Below are positions 42,931-51,486 of a DNA stretch of 64,000 bases, one piece after another. A program made the translations under genes and the position numbers. The notes beneath the pieces were generated by a model. It saw only the letters and a program-made list of their open reading frames with translations. It was not told where the DNA came from and ran no database searches. How positions within the stretch are numbered: position 1 is the stretch's first letter; every line of letters begins with the position of its first letter. This DNA comes from Nocardia transvalensis NBRC 15921 (lineage in GTDB: Bacteria > Actinomycetota > Actinomycetes > Mycobacteriales > Mycobacteriaceae), in contig NZ_BAGL01000125.1 of NCBI RefSeq assembly GCF_000308875.1, positions 1 through 64,000 on the forward strand. Direction: 5' to 3'.

Positions 42931-43728
42931 ATGGTGGACGAACTGTGGCGCTACGACGGCCGGCGGGTCGCCGTGACCGGCTGTGCCTCCGGCATCGGCG
43001 CGTGCGTGGCGAGTCAGGTCCGTGACCTCGGCGGCGAGGTCGTGGGACTCGATATCGCCACGCCCACAGCGGAACTCGACGAGTTCCACCGGATCGACAT
43101 GTCGGACGCCGCGTCCATCGACCAGGCCGTCGAGGCCGTCGGCCCGGTCGACGCGCTGTTCAACGTCGCCGGGGTGTCCTCGGGGATCGGCGATCCGATC
43201 CGGGTCGTCACGATCAACTTTCTGGGGCTGCGCCGGTTCACCGACGCGGTCGTGGCGGGCATGGCCCCGGGGGCGACCGTCGTGAGCGTCTCCTCGCTCG
43301 CGGCGGCCGGGTACCTCGACCACCGCGAGCAGGCGTCCGGCCTGCTCGGAACCACCGATATGGCGGACGGAATCGCTTGGTGCGAAGCACATCCCGACGC
43401 CATCGCCGACGGCGGCTACCGGCTGTCGAAGGAAACGCTCATCTACTACACGATGCGGCAGGCCGTCCCCCTCGGGGCGCGCGGCATCCGCATCAACTGC
43501 ACGGGTCCGGGCGTCACCGAGACGCCGATCCTGGACCAGCTGCGGTCGGCGTACGGGCCGCAGTATCTCGACACCATCCCCAAACCGCTCGGCCGGGTCT
43601 GCGAGCCGGCCGAGCAGGCGGCCGTCCTGGTGTTCCTCAACAGCGGGGCCGCGAGCTATGTGACCGGGCAGGTGCTGTGGGTGGACGGGGGCAATGTCGC
43701 CGCCCGAATCACTGAAGGAGAGACATAG
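42931..43728 (+). CDS. SDR oxidoreductase, 3-alpha-hydroxysteroid/coniferyl alcohol dehydrogenase type
   Basis: 265 residues from the ATG at 42931 (a GTG at 42922 is equally possible). N-terminal ELWRYDGRRVAVTGCASGIG is typical of the 3-alpha-hydroxysteroid and coniferyl-alcohol dehydrogenase group; YRLSKETLIYY holds the catalytic Tyr and Lys. Short beta-alpha units make the Rossmann part compact. It probably interconverts an alcohol and a ketone of the pathway with NAD(P). Its TAG overlaps the next start by one base. Confidence 0.82.
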   Translation: MVDELWRYDGRRVAVTGCASGIGACVASQVRDLGGEVVGLDIATPTAELDEFHRIDMSDAASIDQAVEAVGPVDALFNVAGVSSGIGDPIRVVTINFLGLRRFTDAVVAGMAPGATVVSVSSLAAAGYLDHREQASGLLGTTDMADGIAWCEAHPDAIADGGYRLSKETLIYYTMRQAVPLGARGIRINCTGPGVTETPILDQLRSAYGPQYLDTIPKPLGRVCEPAEQAAVLVFLNSGAASYVTGQVLWVDGGNVAARITEGET

Positions 43729-44723
43729 TGGCCAGCCTGACCGAATTCCGGCGCGTCGCCGAACGGGTGCGCAACTGGGGCCGTTGGGGCGCCGAGGACG
43801 AACTCGGCACGCTCAACTTCATCACCCCGGACAAGATCGCCGCCGCGGCGGGACTCGTGCGGCACGGCCGGGTGTTCCCGCTGGGGGTCGACTTCGACTC
43901 CTCCGGGCCGCAGGGCGCGTTCAAGTTCCGGCAGAATCCGGTGCACGTGATGACCGTCGACGGCGGTGACGCGAGCACGATGGCCAAGTACGGACCGGCC
44001 TGGGCGCGCAACGGTTTCGGGCAGGAGTTCGGCGGCTTCTTCGCCGGCGAGGACAACCCGTTCCGGTTCAACGACGACATGATCGTCATGCCGCTCCAGG
44101 CCGCCACCCAGTGGGACGCGCTGTCGCACGTCTACTACGACGAGCAGCTGTACAACGGCTTCCCGGCGGATTCGGTCACCAGCGCGGGCGCCTTCCACCT
44201 CGGTATCGAGAAGGTCGACGGCAAGGGCATCACCACCCGCGGCGTGCTGCTGGATGTGGTCCGGCACCGCGGCGCGGACGTCTTCCTGGAGCCGGGTAAT
44301 CCCATTACTCCGGACGAACTGGACGAGGTCGCCAGGGCCCAGGGCGTCGAGGTCGGGCGCGGCGATATCGTGCTCGTCCGCACCGGGTGGTGGTCGCGGT
44401 TCCAGGAGACCGGCGACGGCGGCGAACCGTACTCGGGCCTGGATTGGATGTGCGCCACGTGGTTGCACGAACGCGAGGTCGCCGCGGTGGCGGCCGACAA
44501 CCTGATGGTCGAGGACGTGGTGTCCGGCGTCGAGGGCACCTTCCTGCCGATGCACATGCTCTGCCTGCGGGATATGGGCCTGATGCTCGGCGAGTACTGG
44601 GATTTCACCGCGCTGGCCGCCGACTGCGCGGCCGACGGGGTCTACGAATTCCAGTTGATCGCACCGCCGCTGCGGTTCGTCGGCGCAGTGGGCTCCCCAC
44701 TCAACCCCATCGCCATCAAGTAA
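43728..44723 (+). CDS. Cyclase family protein (kynurenine formamidase-like hydrolase)
   Basis: 331 residues, GTG start. The family's metal motif HxGTHxDxxxH appears in the variant LQAATQWDALSHVYYD, as in a known large subgroup that keeps the Asp and second His but has Gln for the first His. Other segments: VRTGWWSRF, DYxFT-like YWDFTALAADCA. Members hydrolyse amides or open lactone-like rings with a metal ion. Placement between an SDR and an FMN reductase suggests a ring-opening or hydrolysis step. Confidence 0.75.
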   Translation: MASLTEFRRVAERVRNWGRWGAEDELGTLNFITPDKIAAAAGLVRHGRVFPLGVDFDSSGPQGAFKFRQNPVHVMTVDGGDASTMAKYGPAWARNGFGQEFGGFFAGEDNPFRFNDDMIVMPLQAATQWDALSHVYYDEQLYNGFPADSVTSAGAFHLGIEKVDGKGITTRGVLLDVVRHRGADVFLEPGNPITPDELDEVARAQGVEVGRGDIVLVRTGWWSRFQETGDGGEPYSGLDWMCATWLHEREVAAVAADNLMVEDVVSGVEGTFLPMHMLCLRDMGLMLGEYWDFTALAADCAADGVYEFQLIAPPLRFVGAVGSPLNPIAIK

Positions 44724-44744
44724 GCAATGCAGGAGGTTCCGGCC

Positions 44745-45350
44745 ATGACCGCAAGCACCACCAGTGTGCCCGCCGCCGAGACCGCCGGTGGCGGACGGCC
44801 GTTCGTCGTCGGCATCGGCGGCACGCTGCGCGCGGGCTCGTCCACCGAGCGCGCGCTGCGGCACTGCCTGGCGGCGGTCGAGCGCCGGGGCGGGCAGACC
44901 GCGCTGTTCTGCGGCGCCGACATCACCCTGCCCATGTACAACCCGCACGACCCCGACCGCACCCCGCAGGCGCTCGCGCTGATCGAGGCGCTGCGGCGCG
45001 CGGACGCCGTAGTGATTGGCTCACCCGGCTACCACGGCGGCATCTCCGGGCTGGTGAAGAACGCCCTGGACTACATCGAGGATCTGCGCGGCGATCCGAC
45101 GGTATACCTGGACAACAAGCCGTGGGGCTGCATCACCTGCGCCTACGGCTGGCAGGCCGCGGTCGGCACCCTGGGCCAGCTGCGCGCCATCGGCCACGCC
45201 CTGCGCGCCTGGCCGACCCCGCTGGGCGTGGCGATCAATTCGGCCGAGTCGGTCTGGGATGCCGAGGGCCGATTGATCGACGACACCGTCGCCGCGCAGC
45301 TCGACATGCTCGCGACGCAGGTGCTGACCTTCGCCGGGGCGCGGCCGTGA
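44745..45350 (+). CDS. NADPH-dependent FMN reductase
   Basis: 201 residues, flavodoxin-like fold. VVGIGGTLRAGSSTERALRH is the phosphate-binding start, and VIGSPGYHGGISGLVKNALD is the FMN loop. It should reduce FMN with NAD(P)H, supplying FMNH2 to the luciferase-like monooxygenase at 41602. AGGAGG precedes the ATG at 44745. Its stop overlaps the RibBA-like start. Confidence 0.85.
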   Translation: MTASTTSVPAAETAGGGRPFVVGIGGTLRAGSSTERALRHCLAAVERRGGQTALFCGADITLPMYNPHDPDRTPQALALIEALRRADAVVIGSPGYHGGISGLVKNALDYIEDLRGDPTVYLDNKPWGCITCAYGWQAAVGTLGQLRAIGHALRAWPTPLGVAINSAESVWDAEGRLIDDTVAAQLDMLATQVLTFAGARP

Positions 45351-46504
45351 GCGCACCGTATCCCCGGGATCGAATCGCCGCGGCGACGGCTGCCCTCTGT
45401 GACGGCGGGATCGTTCTGGTCGTCGCCGAGACCGGCGACGGATACCGTGGCGATCTGGTGGCCGCGGCCGAGCGGATCGGCGCGGACACGGTCAACGCCA
45501 TGACGACCATCGGCTGTGGGCCGACCTATGTGGCCATGCCCTCCGTGGCGCTCGACGGGCTCGAGATACCGCCCGCGGATCCGACTGCCACCGGCCCGGC
45601 TCGCGCGCGGTTCCGGGTGTCGGTGGGGCTCGCGGGCGACGAAGGCCCCGGCATCCGAGCCTCGCATCGCGCGAAAACTGTTCGCGCGCTGGCGGATCCG
45701 TCCAGCACGCCGCGGGACTTCACGCGGCCGGGGCAGATCTTCCCGCTCGGTTGCGCGGCCGGGGGTGTGCTCGCGGTCCCCGCACCGCCGGAGGCCGCGG
45801 TCGATCTCGTCGAGCTGGCCGGGCTGTGGCCCGCCGGGGTGCTGTGCGAGGTCTGCGGGGCCGACGGCGAGCTGGCGCGGCTGGCTGAACTGTTGGAACT
45901 CGGTCGCCGCCATGGGATTCCGGTCGTATTGATCGAGGATCTGGTAGGTCATCGCAAGCGCGAGCTGTGCCGGGTGCGGGAGTGCGGCACCGCACGAATT
46001 CCATTGCCGATGGGGGAGTTTCGGGCGTTCGGCTTCACCGACGGCTTCGGTCGTGACCATATCGCGTTCGTGCACGGAGAACCCGCCACGAGTGCCGCGC
46101 CACTGGTGCGGGTACATATCGAGTGCCTGTTCGGCGACGCGCTAGGGTCCGCGCGTTGCGGCTGCGGGGCGAAGCTACGGTGCGCGCTGGAGCGGATCGC
46201 GCGGGCGGGTGACGGGGTGCTGGTCTACGTCCGGTCGCGGGAGAGCGGGGTGCGGATGCTGGCGCGGGTCCTGCCGGCCGGCTGGCAGACCAGCGCCGGC
46301 ACGGCGCATCCCGTGGAGCACGGTGATCTGCACTCGGCCTTCGACATCGTGGAGCACCTGGGCCTGCGCGAGATCCGGCTGCTGTGCGACGGGGCCGAGG
46401 AGCCGTTCGTGCCGGATCAGGTGCGCATCGTCGAGCGGGTGCCGCTGTCGGCCGGAATCGGCAGTCCCGCACGGGATGCCGCGGGAATCGGGAGTGCGTC
46501 ATGA
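45347..46504 (+). CDS. RibBA-like protein with degenerate active sites
   Basis: 385 residues, two domains as in riboflavin-synthesis RibBA. The RibB half lacks its catalytic motifs: the acidic loop is VVAETGDGYRGDL (25-37), the HTEA segment reads PAPPEAA, and the GVTTGIS loop is EGPGIRAS. The RibA half keeps all three zinc Cys (C260, C271, C273 in RCGCG), but the RQEGRGIGL loop is RSRESGVRM and the nucleophilic Arg segment is lost. It is therefore unlikely to make riboflavin precursors by the known reactions. GTG start; coupled to FMN reductase and hydrolase genes. Confidence 0.8.
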   Translation: MSAPYPRDRIAAATAALCDGGIVLVVAETGDGYRGDLVAAAERIGADTVNAMTTIGCGPTYVAMPSVALDGLEIPPADPTATGPARARFRVSVGLAGDEGPGIRASHRAKTVRALADPSSTPRDFTRPGQIFPLGCAAGGVLAVPAPPEAAVDLVELAGLWPAGVLCEVCGADGELARLAELLELGRRHGIPVVLIEDLVGHRKRELCRVRECGTARIPLPMGEFRAFGFTDGFGRDHIAFVHGEPATSAAPLVRVHIECLFGDALGSARCGCGAKLRCALERIARAGDGVLVYVRSRESGVRMLARVLPAGWQTSAGTAHPVEHGDLHSAFDIVEHLGLREIRLLCDGAEEPFVPDQVRIVERVPLSAGIGSPARDAAGIGSAS

Positions 46505-47346
46505 TCGCCGAACGCCGGACCCTGGTCGTGGACGGGGCGCGAACGAGTTACCTGGAGGCCGGGACCGGTGCGCCCGTCGTGCTGCTGCACGGCGGCGAAT
46601 TCGGCGTCGGGGCCGAACTGGGCTGGGAGCACACCATCGATGCGCTGGCCCGGCGCTACCGCGTGCTGGCCCCGGATATGCTCGGCTTCGGCGAGTCCGC
46701 GAAGATCATCGACTTCACCGACGGCCGCGGGCTGCGGATCCGGCACATCGCGCGGTTCCTCGCCCTGCTCGGCGTCGAATCCGCCCATTTCGTCGGCAAT
46801 TCGATGGGCGCGATCAACCTGCTGGTCGACGCGACCTCGGAGACGCCGCGGCTGCCGATGCGCAGCCTGGTGGCGATCTGCGGGGGCGGGGAGATCCAGA
46901 GCAACGAGCACATGCGGGCGCTCTACGACTACGACGCGACCTTCGAGGGGATGCGGCGCATCGTGGCGGCGTTGTTCTACGCGCGGTCGTACCCCGCCGA
47001 CGAGGTCTACGTGCAGCGACGGTACGAGGCGAGTATCGCCCCGGGCGCGTGGGAGGCGTTGGCGGCTGCGCGTTTCCGACGGCCGGGAGCGGAGCCGCCA
47101 CCGGGCCCGTCGAGCAAGCGCGCTTACGAACGCATCGCGGTGTCCTCCCTCATCGTCGAGGGGGCCCGCGACAAACTGCTGCCGGACGGCTGGGCCGAAG
47201 AGATCGCCGGGCAGATCGCGGATGCGCGCCACACGGTCGTCCCCGAGGCCGGCCACTGCCCGCAGATCGAGCAGCCGGACACCGTGAACCGACTGCTGCT
47301 CGAGTTCCTCGACGACGTCTCGAATCGAAAGGACGACACAGCATGA
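46501..47346 (+). CDS. Alpha/beta hydrolase, meta-cleavage hydrolase-like
   Basis: 281 residues. VVLLHGGEFGVGAELGWEH, the nucleophile elbow FVGNSMGAINLL (Ser near residue 101), GARDKLLPDGWAE and EAGHCPQIEQPD provide Ser, Asp and His of the triad. It is more distant from MhpC than the hydrolase at 36387 and may act on a second C-C or ester bond. The start overlaps the RibBA-like stop, and its own stop overlaps the next SDR start. Confidence 0.8.
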   Translation: MIAERRTLVVDGARTSYLEAGTGAPVVLLHGGEFGVGAELGWEHTIDALARRYRVLAPDMLGFGESAKIIDFTDGRGLRIRHIARFLALLGVESAHFVGNSMGAINLLVDATSETPRLPMRSLVAICGGGEIQSNEHMRALYDYDATFEGMRRIVAALFYARSYPADEVYVQRRYEASIAPGAWEALAAARFRRPGAEPPPGPSSKRAYERIAVSSLIVEGARDKLLPDGWAEEIAGQIADARHTVVPEAGHCPQIEQPDTVNRLLLEFLDDVSNRKDDTA

Positions 47347-48179
47347 GCGACGAATTGGCCGGCAAGGTCGCCGTGGTCACCGGTGGCGCTTCCGGCATCG
47401 GCAGCGCGACGGTGGCGCGGTTCGTCGCCGCGGGCGCCCGGGTCGTCGTCGGCGACGTGGACGCCGAGCGCGGCGCGGAGTCGATCGCGGGTTACGGCGA
47501 CGCGGCGGTGTTCCAGCAGACCGACGTCGCCGAGACCGAACAGGTCGAGAGGCTGGTCGCCCTCGCGATACAGCGCTTCGGCGGACTGCACGTCATGTGT
47601 AACAACGCGGGCGTGCCGGGCACGATGCATCCGAGCCTGCTCGTCGACGACCTCGCCGACTTCCACCGGGTGCTCGGGGTGAATCTCCTCGGCGTGATGG
47701 CGGGCACCAAATTCGCCGCGCGGCACATGGCGGACAACGGCGGCGGATCGATCGTCAACCTGTCCTCGATCGGCGGGGTGCAGGCCGGTGGGGGAGTGCA
47801 GACCTACCGGGCCTCCAAGGCCGCCGTCATCCACTTCACCAAGTCGGCGGCAATCGAGCTGGCGCAGTACGGCATTCGCGTCAATTGCATCGCCCCGGGC
47901 AACGTGCCCACTCCGTTCCTCGCGGCCTCGGCCACCACGATGTCGGCCGAACGCATCGAGCGCTTCACCCGGTCCGTGCGGGCGTCGATGAAGGAGGACC
48001 GACCACTGCCCCGCGAGGGCACGCCGGAGGACGTCGCGGAGGCCGTGCTGTACTTCGGCAGCGACCTCTCGGCGTATGTGACGGGGACGGTGCTGCCGGT
48101 GGACGGCGGCACGGTCGCGGGCAAGCCGCTCAAGCCCCGCCGGAAACCCGCGGAGCCGTCCGTGGCGGGTGCGCGATGA
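47343..48179 (+). CDS. SDR oxidoreductase
   Basis: 278 residues. Classical SDR motifs: VVTGGASGIGSATVARF, NNAGVPG, and YRASKAAVIHF with the catalytic Tyr and Lys; SYxTGTVL-like AYVTGTVLPVDGG at the end. A basic Pro-rich tail (KPLKPRRKPAEPS) is unusual. Its cofactor loop GDVDAER, with an Asp after the second strand, suggests NAD preference. Start and stop overlap both neighbours. Confidence 0.82.
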   Translation: MSDELAGKVAVVTGGASGIGSATVARFVAAGARVVVGDVDAERGAESIAGYGDAAVFQQTDVAETEQVERLVALAIQRFGGLHVMCNNAGVPGTMHPSLLVDDLADFHRVLGVNLLGVMAGTKFAARHMADNGGGSIVNLSSIGGVQAGGGVQTYRASKAAVIHFTKSAAIELAQYGIRVNCIAPGNVPTPFLAASATTMSAERIERFTRSVRASMKEDRPLPREGTPEDVAEAVLYFGSDLSAYVTGTVLPVDGGTVAGKPLKPRRKPAEPSVAGAR

Positions 48180-49366
48180 CCCGGCACACGGATGTCCTGA
48201 TCGTCGGCGCGTCGGTCTCCGGCCTGTCGACCGCGGAGGCGCTGCGCCGCAACGGGTTCGACGGAAAGATCACGCTGCTGGGCGCGGAGCCGCATCTGCC
48301 CTACGACCGGCCGCCGCTGTCCAAGCAGATCCTGTCCGGCGCGTGGCGGCCCGAGCGGACCCTGCTGCGGCCCCCGCGCATGCTGGCGGACCTGAATCTC
48401 GAGCTGCTGCTCGGGCGGCCCGCGACCGGACTGGACGTGGCCTCCCGCACCGTGCACACGGCCGCCGGGGCGATCACCGCCGAGACGATCGTGATCGCCA
48501 CCGGCTCGACCCCGCGCACGCTGCCCGCGCCGCCGGGACTGCGCGGCCTGCACGTGCTGCGCACCCTCGACGACGCCCTGGCCCTGCGCGACGACCTGGC
48601 GGTCAGCGGGACCGTCGTGGTGGTCGGCGAAGGCGTCCTCGGGGCCGAGATCGCCGCCACCGCACGGCAATCCGGGCGCGAGGTCACGATGACGGGCCTG
48701 CTGCACGCGCCCATGGTGACGCAGCTCGGCGACCTGGCCGCCGGACGGCTGGCCGACCTGCACACCGGCAACGGCGTGCGGCTGCGGCTCGGCGTCGGGG
48801 TCGACGGTCTCACCGACCGCGGCGGAGAGGTCACCGGCGTCACCCTGGCGTCCGGCGAGACCCTGCCCGCCGATCTGGTCGTCGTCGCGATCGGGGCCGT
48901 CCCCGTCACCGACTGGCTGGCCGGGAGCGGGCTGACGCTGGAGAACGGCGTGGTCTGCGACGCGGAATGCCGTGCCGCCGAGGGGATCTACGCCGTCGGT
49001 GACGTCGCGCGGTGGCACGATCTCACCGCGGACGCGGCGATCCGACTCGAGAACCGCACCCACGCCGCCGAACAGGCGGGCGTGGTGGCGGCCAATATCA
49101 CCGGCGCCGAGCGGCCCTACCGGCCGGTTCCCTACTTCTGGACGGATCAGTACACGACCAAGATCCAGGTGCACGGGACGATCACCCCCGACGCCGAAGC
49201 CGTTGTGGTGGACGGTGATCCGGCCACCGACCGATTCGTGATCCGGTACGAGCGAGCCGGGACCGCCACCGCGGTACTCGGCTGGAATATGCCCAAGCAG
49301 GCTCGGATGCAGCGTCAGCAGCTCGTGGACAGGCAGCGCCCGGCGACGCCCGCGCACGCCCCATAG
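48176..49366 (+). CDS. NADH-type ferredoxin reductase of a P450 chain
   Basis: 396 residues. FAD motif VLIVGASVSGLSTAEALR, PYDRPPLSKQILSG, NAD motif VVVVGEGVLGAEIAATARQ, and IYAVGDVARW, then a C-terminal reductase domain (VPYFWTDQYTTKIQVHG). This is the layout of rhodocoxin- and putidaredoxin-type reductases. The ferredoxin and P450 that follow within 300 bases complete a class I monooxygenase system. Coupled to the SDR upstream. Confidence 0.88.
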   Translation: MTRHTDVLIVGASVSGLSTAEALRRNGFDGKITLLGAEPHLPYDRPPLSKQILSGAWRPERTLLRPPRMLADLNLELLLGRPATGLDVASRTVHTAAGAITAETIVIATGSTPRTLPAPPGLRGLHVLRTLDDALALRDDLAVSGTVVVVGEGVLGAEIAATARQSGREVTMTGLLHAPMVTQLGDLAAGRLADLHTGNGVRLRLGVGVDGLTDRGGEVTGVTLASGETLPADLVVVAIGAVPVTDWLAGSGLTLENGVVCDAECRAAEGIYAVGDVARWHDLTADAAIRLENRTHAAEQAGVVAANITGAERPYRPVPYFWTDQYTTKIQVHGTITPDAEAVVVDGDPATDRFVIRYERAGTATAVLGWNMPKQARMQRQQLVDRQRPATPAHAP

Positions 49367-49379
49367 GAAGGAGGTCCCG

Positions 49380-49574
49380 ATGAAGGTGACCGTCGAGCAG
49401 GACAAATGCATCGCGGCCGGTCATTGCGTCATGCACGCGGCCGCGGTGTTCGACCAGCGTGACGAGGACGGTGTCGTCGTGCTGCTCGAGGAGAATCCGC
49501 CGGACGAACTCGCCGAGGACGTCCGCCAGGCGGCGACGATGTGCCCCGCCATGGCGATTCACGTCGAGGAATGA
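49380..49574 (+). CDS. [3Fe-4S] ferredoxin, P450-type
   Basis: 64 residues, typical for this class. Cluster Cys lie in CIAAGHCVMHA and MCPAMAIHV, with FDQRDEDGVVVLLEE between them. The residue after the first Cys pair is His, as in many P450 ferredoxins. GGAAGGAGG precedes the ATG. It should carry electrons from the reductase upstream to the P450 downstream. Confidence 0.92.
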   Translation: MKVTVEQDKCIAAGHCVMHAAAVFDQRDEDGVVVLLEENPPDELAEDVRQAATMCPAMAIHVEE

Positions 49575-49617
49575 CCCGACCCTGCGGTCCGCCCGCAGCC
49601 GATCACCAGGAGTGACC

Positions 49618-50853
49618 GTGTCCGAAACACTGACCGACGCCGCCGCGACCGCGGCGGTGCCCGAGTATCCGATGATCCGTTCCTCCGGCTGCCCCTTCGC
49701 GCCGCCGGAGGAGGCCATGCGCCTGGGACGGGAGAAGCCGCTGAACCGCGTGCGGATCTGGGACGGCAGCACGCCGTGGCTGGTCACCGGGTACGCCGAA
49801 TTCAAGACGCTGATGTCGGATCCGCGCGTGAGCGTGGACGACCACCGCCCCGGATTCCCGCACTGGAACGAGGGTATGGCGGCCATCGTGGACAGCCGCC
49901 CCAAATCGCTGTTCACCACCGACGGCGAGGAACACAGCCGGTACCGCCGGATGCTCACCAAGCCGTTCACGTTCAAGCGGGTCGAGGCACTGCGCCCGGC
50001 CATCCAGCAGATCACCGACGAGCACATCGACCGGATCCTCGCCGGGCCCAAGCCCGCGGATCTCGTGACCGGACTGGCGCTTCCGGTGCCGACGCTGATG
50101 ATCAGCGAGATGCTGGGCGTGCCGTACGAGGACCACGAGTTCTTCCAGAAGCACGCCTCCCTCAACGTCGACCGCTTCGCGACCAAGGAGCAGGCGGCCG
50201 AGGGCCGGTCGACGCTGGCCCGGTATCTCGTCGACCTGGTGAAGAAGAAGCTCGACGAGCCCGCCGAGGACCTGGTCTCCGATATCGCCGAGCGGGTGCG
50301 CGCCGGCGAGATCGATATGGGGGAGGCCGCGCAGCTGGGCACCGGCGTGCTCATCGCGGGCCACGAGACCAGCGCGAACATGATCTCCCTCGGAGCCCTT
50401 GCGCTGCTGGACAATCCGGAGCAGTTCGCGCTGCTGCGCGACACCGACGATCCGAAGATCGTCGCCAACGCGGTCGAGGAACTGATGCGGTACCTCAGCA
50501 TCATCCAGAACGGCCAGCGCCGCGTCGCCGTCGACGATATCGAGATCGCGGGGGAGACCGTCCGGGCGGGCGACGGGCTGATCTTCGATCTCGCCCCGGC
50601 CAACTGGGATCAGCGGCAGTGGGAACGTCCGGACGAACTGGATCTGCGCCGCCCGGCCGGCGGGCAGCTCGGGTTCGGATTCGGCCCGCATCAGTGTGTC
50701 GGCCAGCAGCTGGCCCGCGCCGAACTGCAGATCGTCTTCCGGACCCTGGTGCGCCGCATTCCCACACTGCGACTGGCGATTCCGTTCGACGACGTCGAGT
50801 TCAAGCACGACCGGCTCGCCTTCGGCGTCTACGAGCTGCCCGTCACCTGGTAA
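49618..50853 (+). CDS. Cytochrome P450 (CYP105/107-like)
   Basis: 411 residues from a GTG after CCAGGAG. I-helix GVLIAGHETSANMISLG, ExxR in VEELMRYLS, heme loop GFGFGPHQCVGQQLARAELQ. This heme signature is common in the CYP105 group. It is the last gene of the long operon and forms a complete chain with the preceding reductase and ferredoxin. The 3' end overlaps the convergent GNAT gene by 11 bases. Confidence 0.9.
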   Translation: MSETLTDAAATAAVPEYPMIRSSGCPFAPPEEAMRLGREKPLNRVRIWDGSTPWLVTGYAEFKTLMSDPRVSVDDHRPGFPHWNEGMAAIVDSRPKSLFTTDGEEHSRYRRMLTKPFTFKRVEALRPAIQQITDEHIDRILAGPKPADLVTGLALPVPTLMISEMLGVPYEDHEFFQKHASLNVDRFATKEQAAEGRSTLARYLVDLVKKKLDEPAEDLVSDIAERVRAGEIDMGEAAQLGTGVLIAGHETSANMISLGALALLDNPEQFALLRDTDDPKIVANAVEELMRYLSIIQNGQRRVAVDDIEIAGETVRAGDGLIFDLAPANWDQRQWERPDELDLRRPAGGQLGFGFGPHQCVGQQLARAELQIVFRTLVRRIPTLRLAIPFDDVEFKHDRLAFGVYELPVTW

Positions 50854-51370
50854 CGCCGCCCGACAGATCGCGCGTGAACATGAGCGTCGCGCTGTCGTCC
50901 ACCCGGATCGTGGCTCCCGGTTCGACGGGCCGGTTGTCGTAGACGACGCCCCGCCCGTCGGGCAGGTAGCCGCGCCGGACGTAGAGCCGTTGCGCCGCAC
51001 CGTAATCGGCGTACAGCCCGACGCCGAGCCCGACGGTGTGGCTGCGGCGCCGCGCGACGTCCTCGACCGCCTCCATGAGCCGGTTGCCGATCCCGAGCTC
51101 ACGATGCTGCGGCAGCACGTTCAGATCGACGACCTCGGGTATCCCGCCGGCCCGGAAAGGCGCGTAGTTCGATGCCCACACCAGCGTGCAGTATCCGGCG
51201 AATCGTCGCCGCCGCTCCGCCACCACGCACACCCGCGCCCCCGCCTGCTGTTCGGCCAGGTATCCGAGAAACTGCTCGACCGGTTTGACCCACCCCACCC
51301 CGGCGAACTCGGCGGAGATCTCCGCCGGATCACCGGCATCCAACGGCCTGAGATCGACGTCGTCAGTCAT
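50843..51370 (-). CDS. GNAT family N-acetyltransferase
   Basis: 175 residues. The acetyl-CoA site is VVDLNVLPQHRELGIGNRLM, followed by VGLYADYGAAQRLYVRRGYL, the standard GNAT motifs A and B. The acceptor is unknown. It converges with the P450 gene and sits outside the catabolic operon. Confidence 0.85.
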   Translation of the reverse strand: MTDDVDLRPLDAGDPAEISAEFAGVGWVKPVEQFLGYLAEQQAGARVCVVAERRRRFAGYCTLVWASNYAPFRAGGIPEVVDLNVLPQHRELGIGNRLMEAVEDVARRRSHTVGLGVGLYADYGAAQRLYVRRGYLPDGRGVVYDNRPVEPGATIRVDDSATLMFTRDLSGGVTR

Positions 51371-51486
51371 CCTCGAATCATCGAACCCAGTCGCGCACCG
51401 GGGCAACCGTCGCCGCCGTAACCCCCCTTTGGGACATACCCCCACCCGGTGACCTGCGGGTCCGCGGCAGTCGCCCCGTTCGGTGA

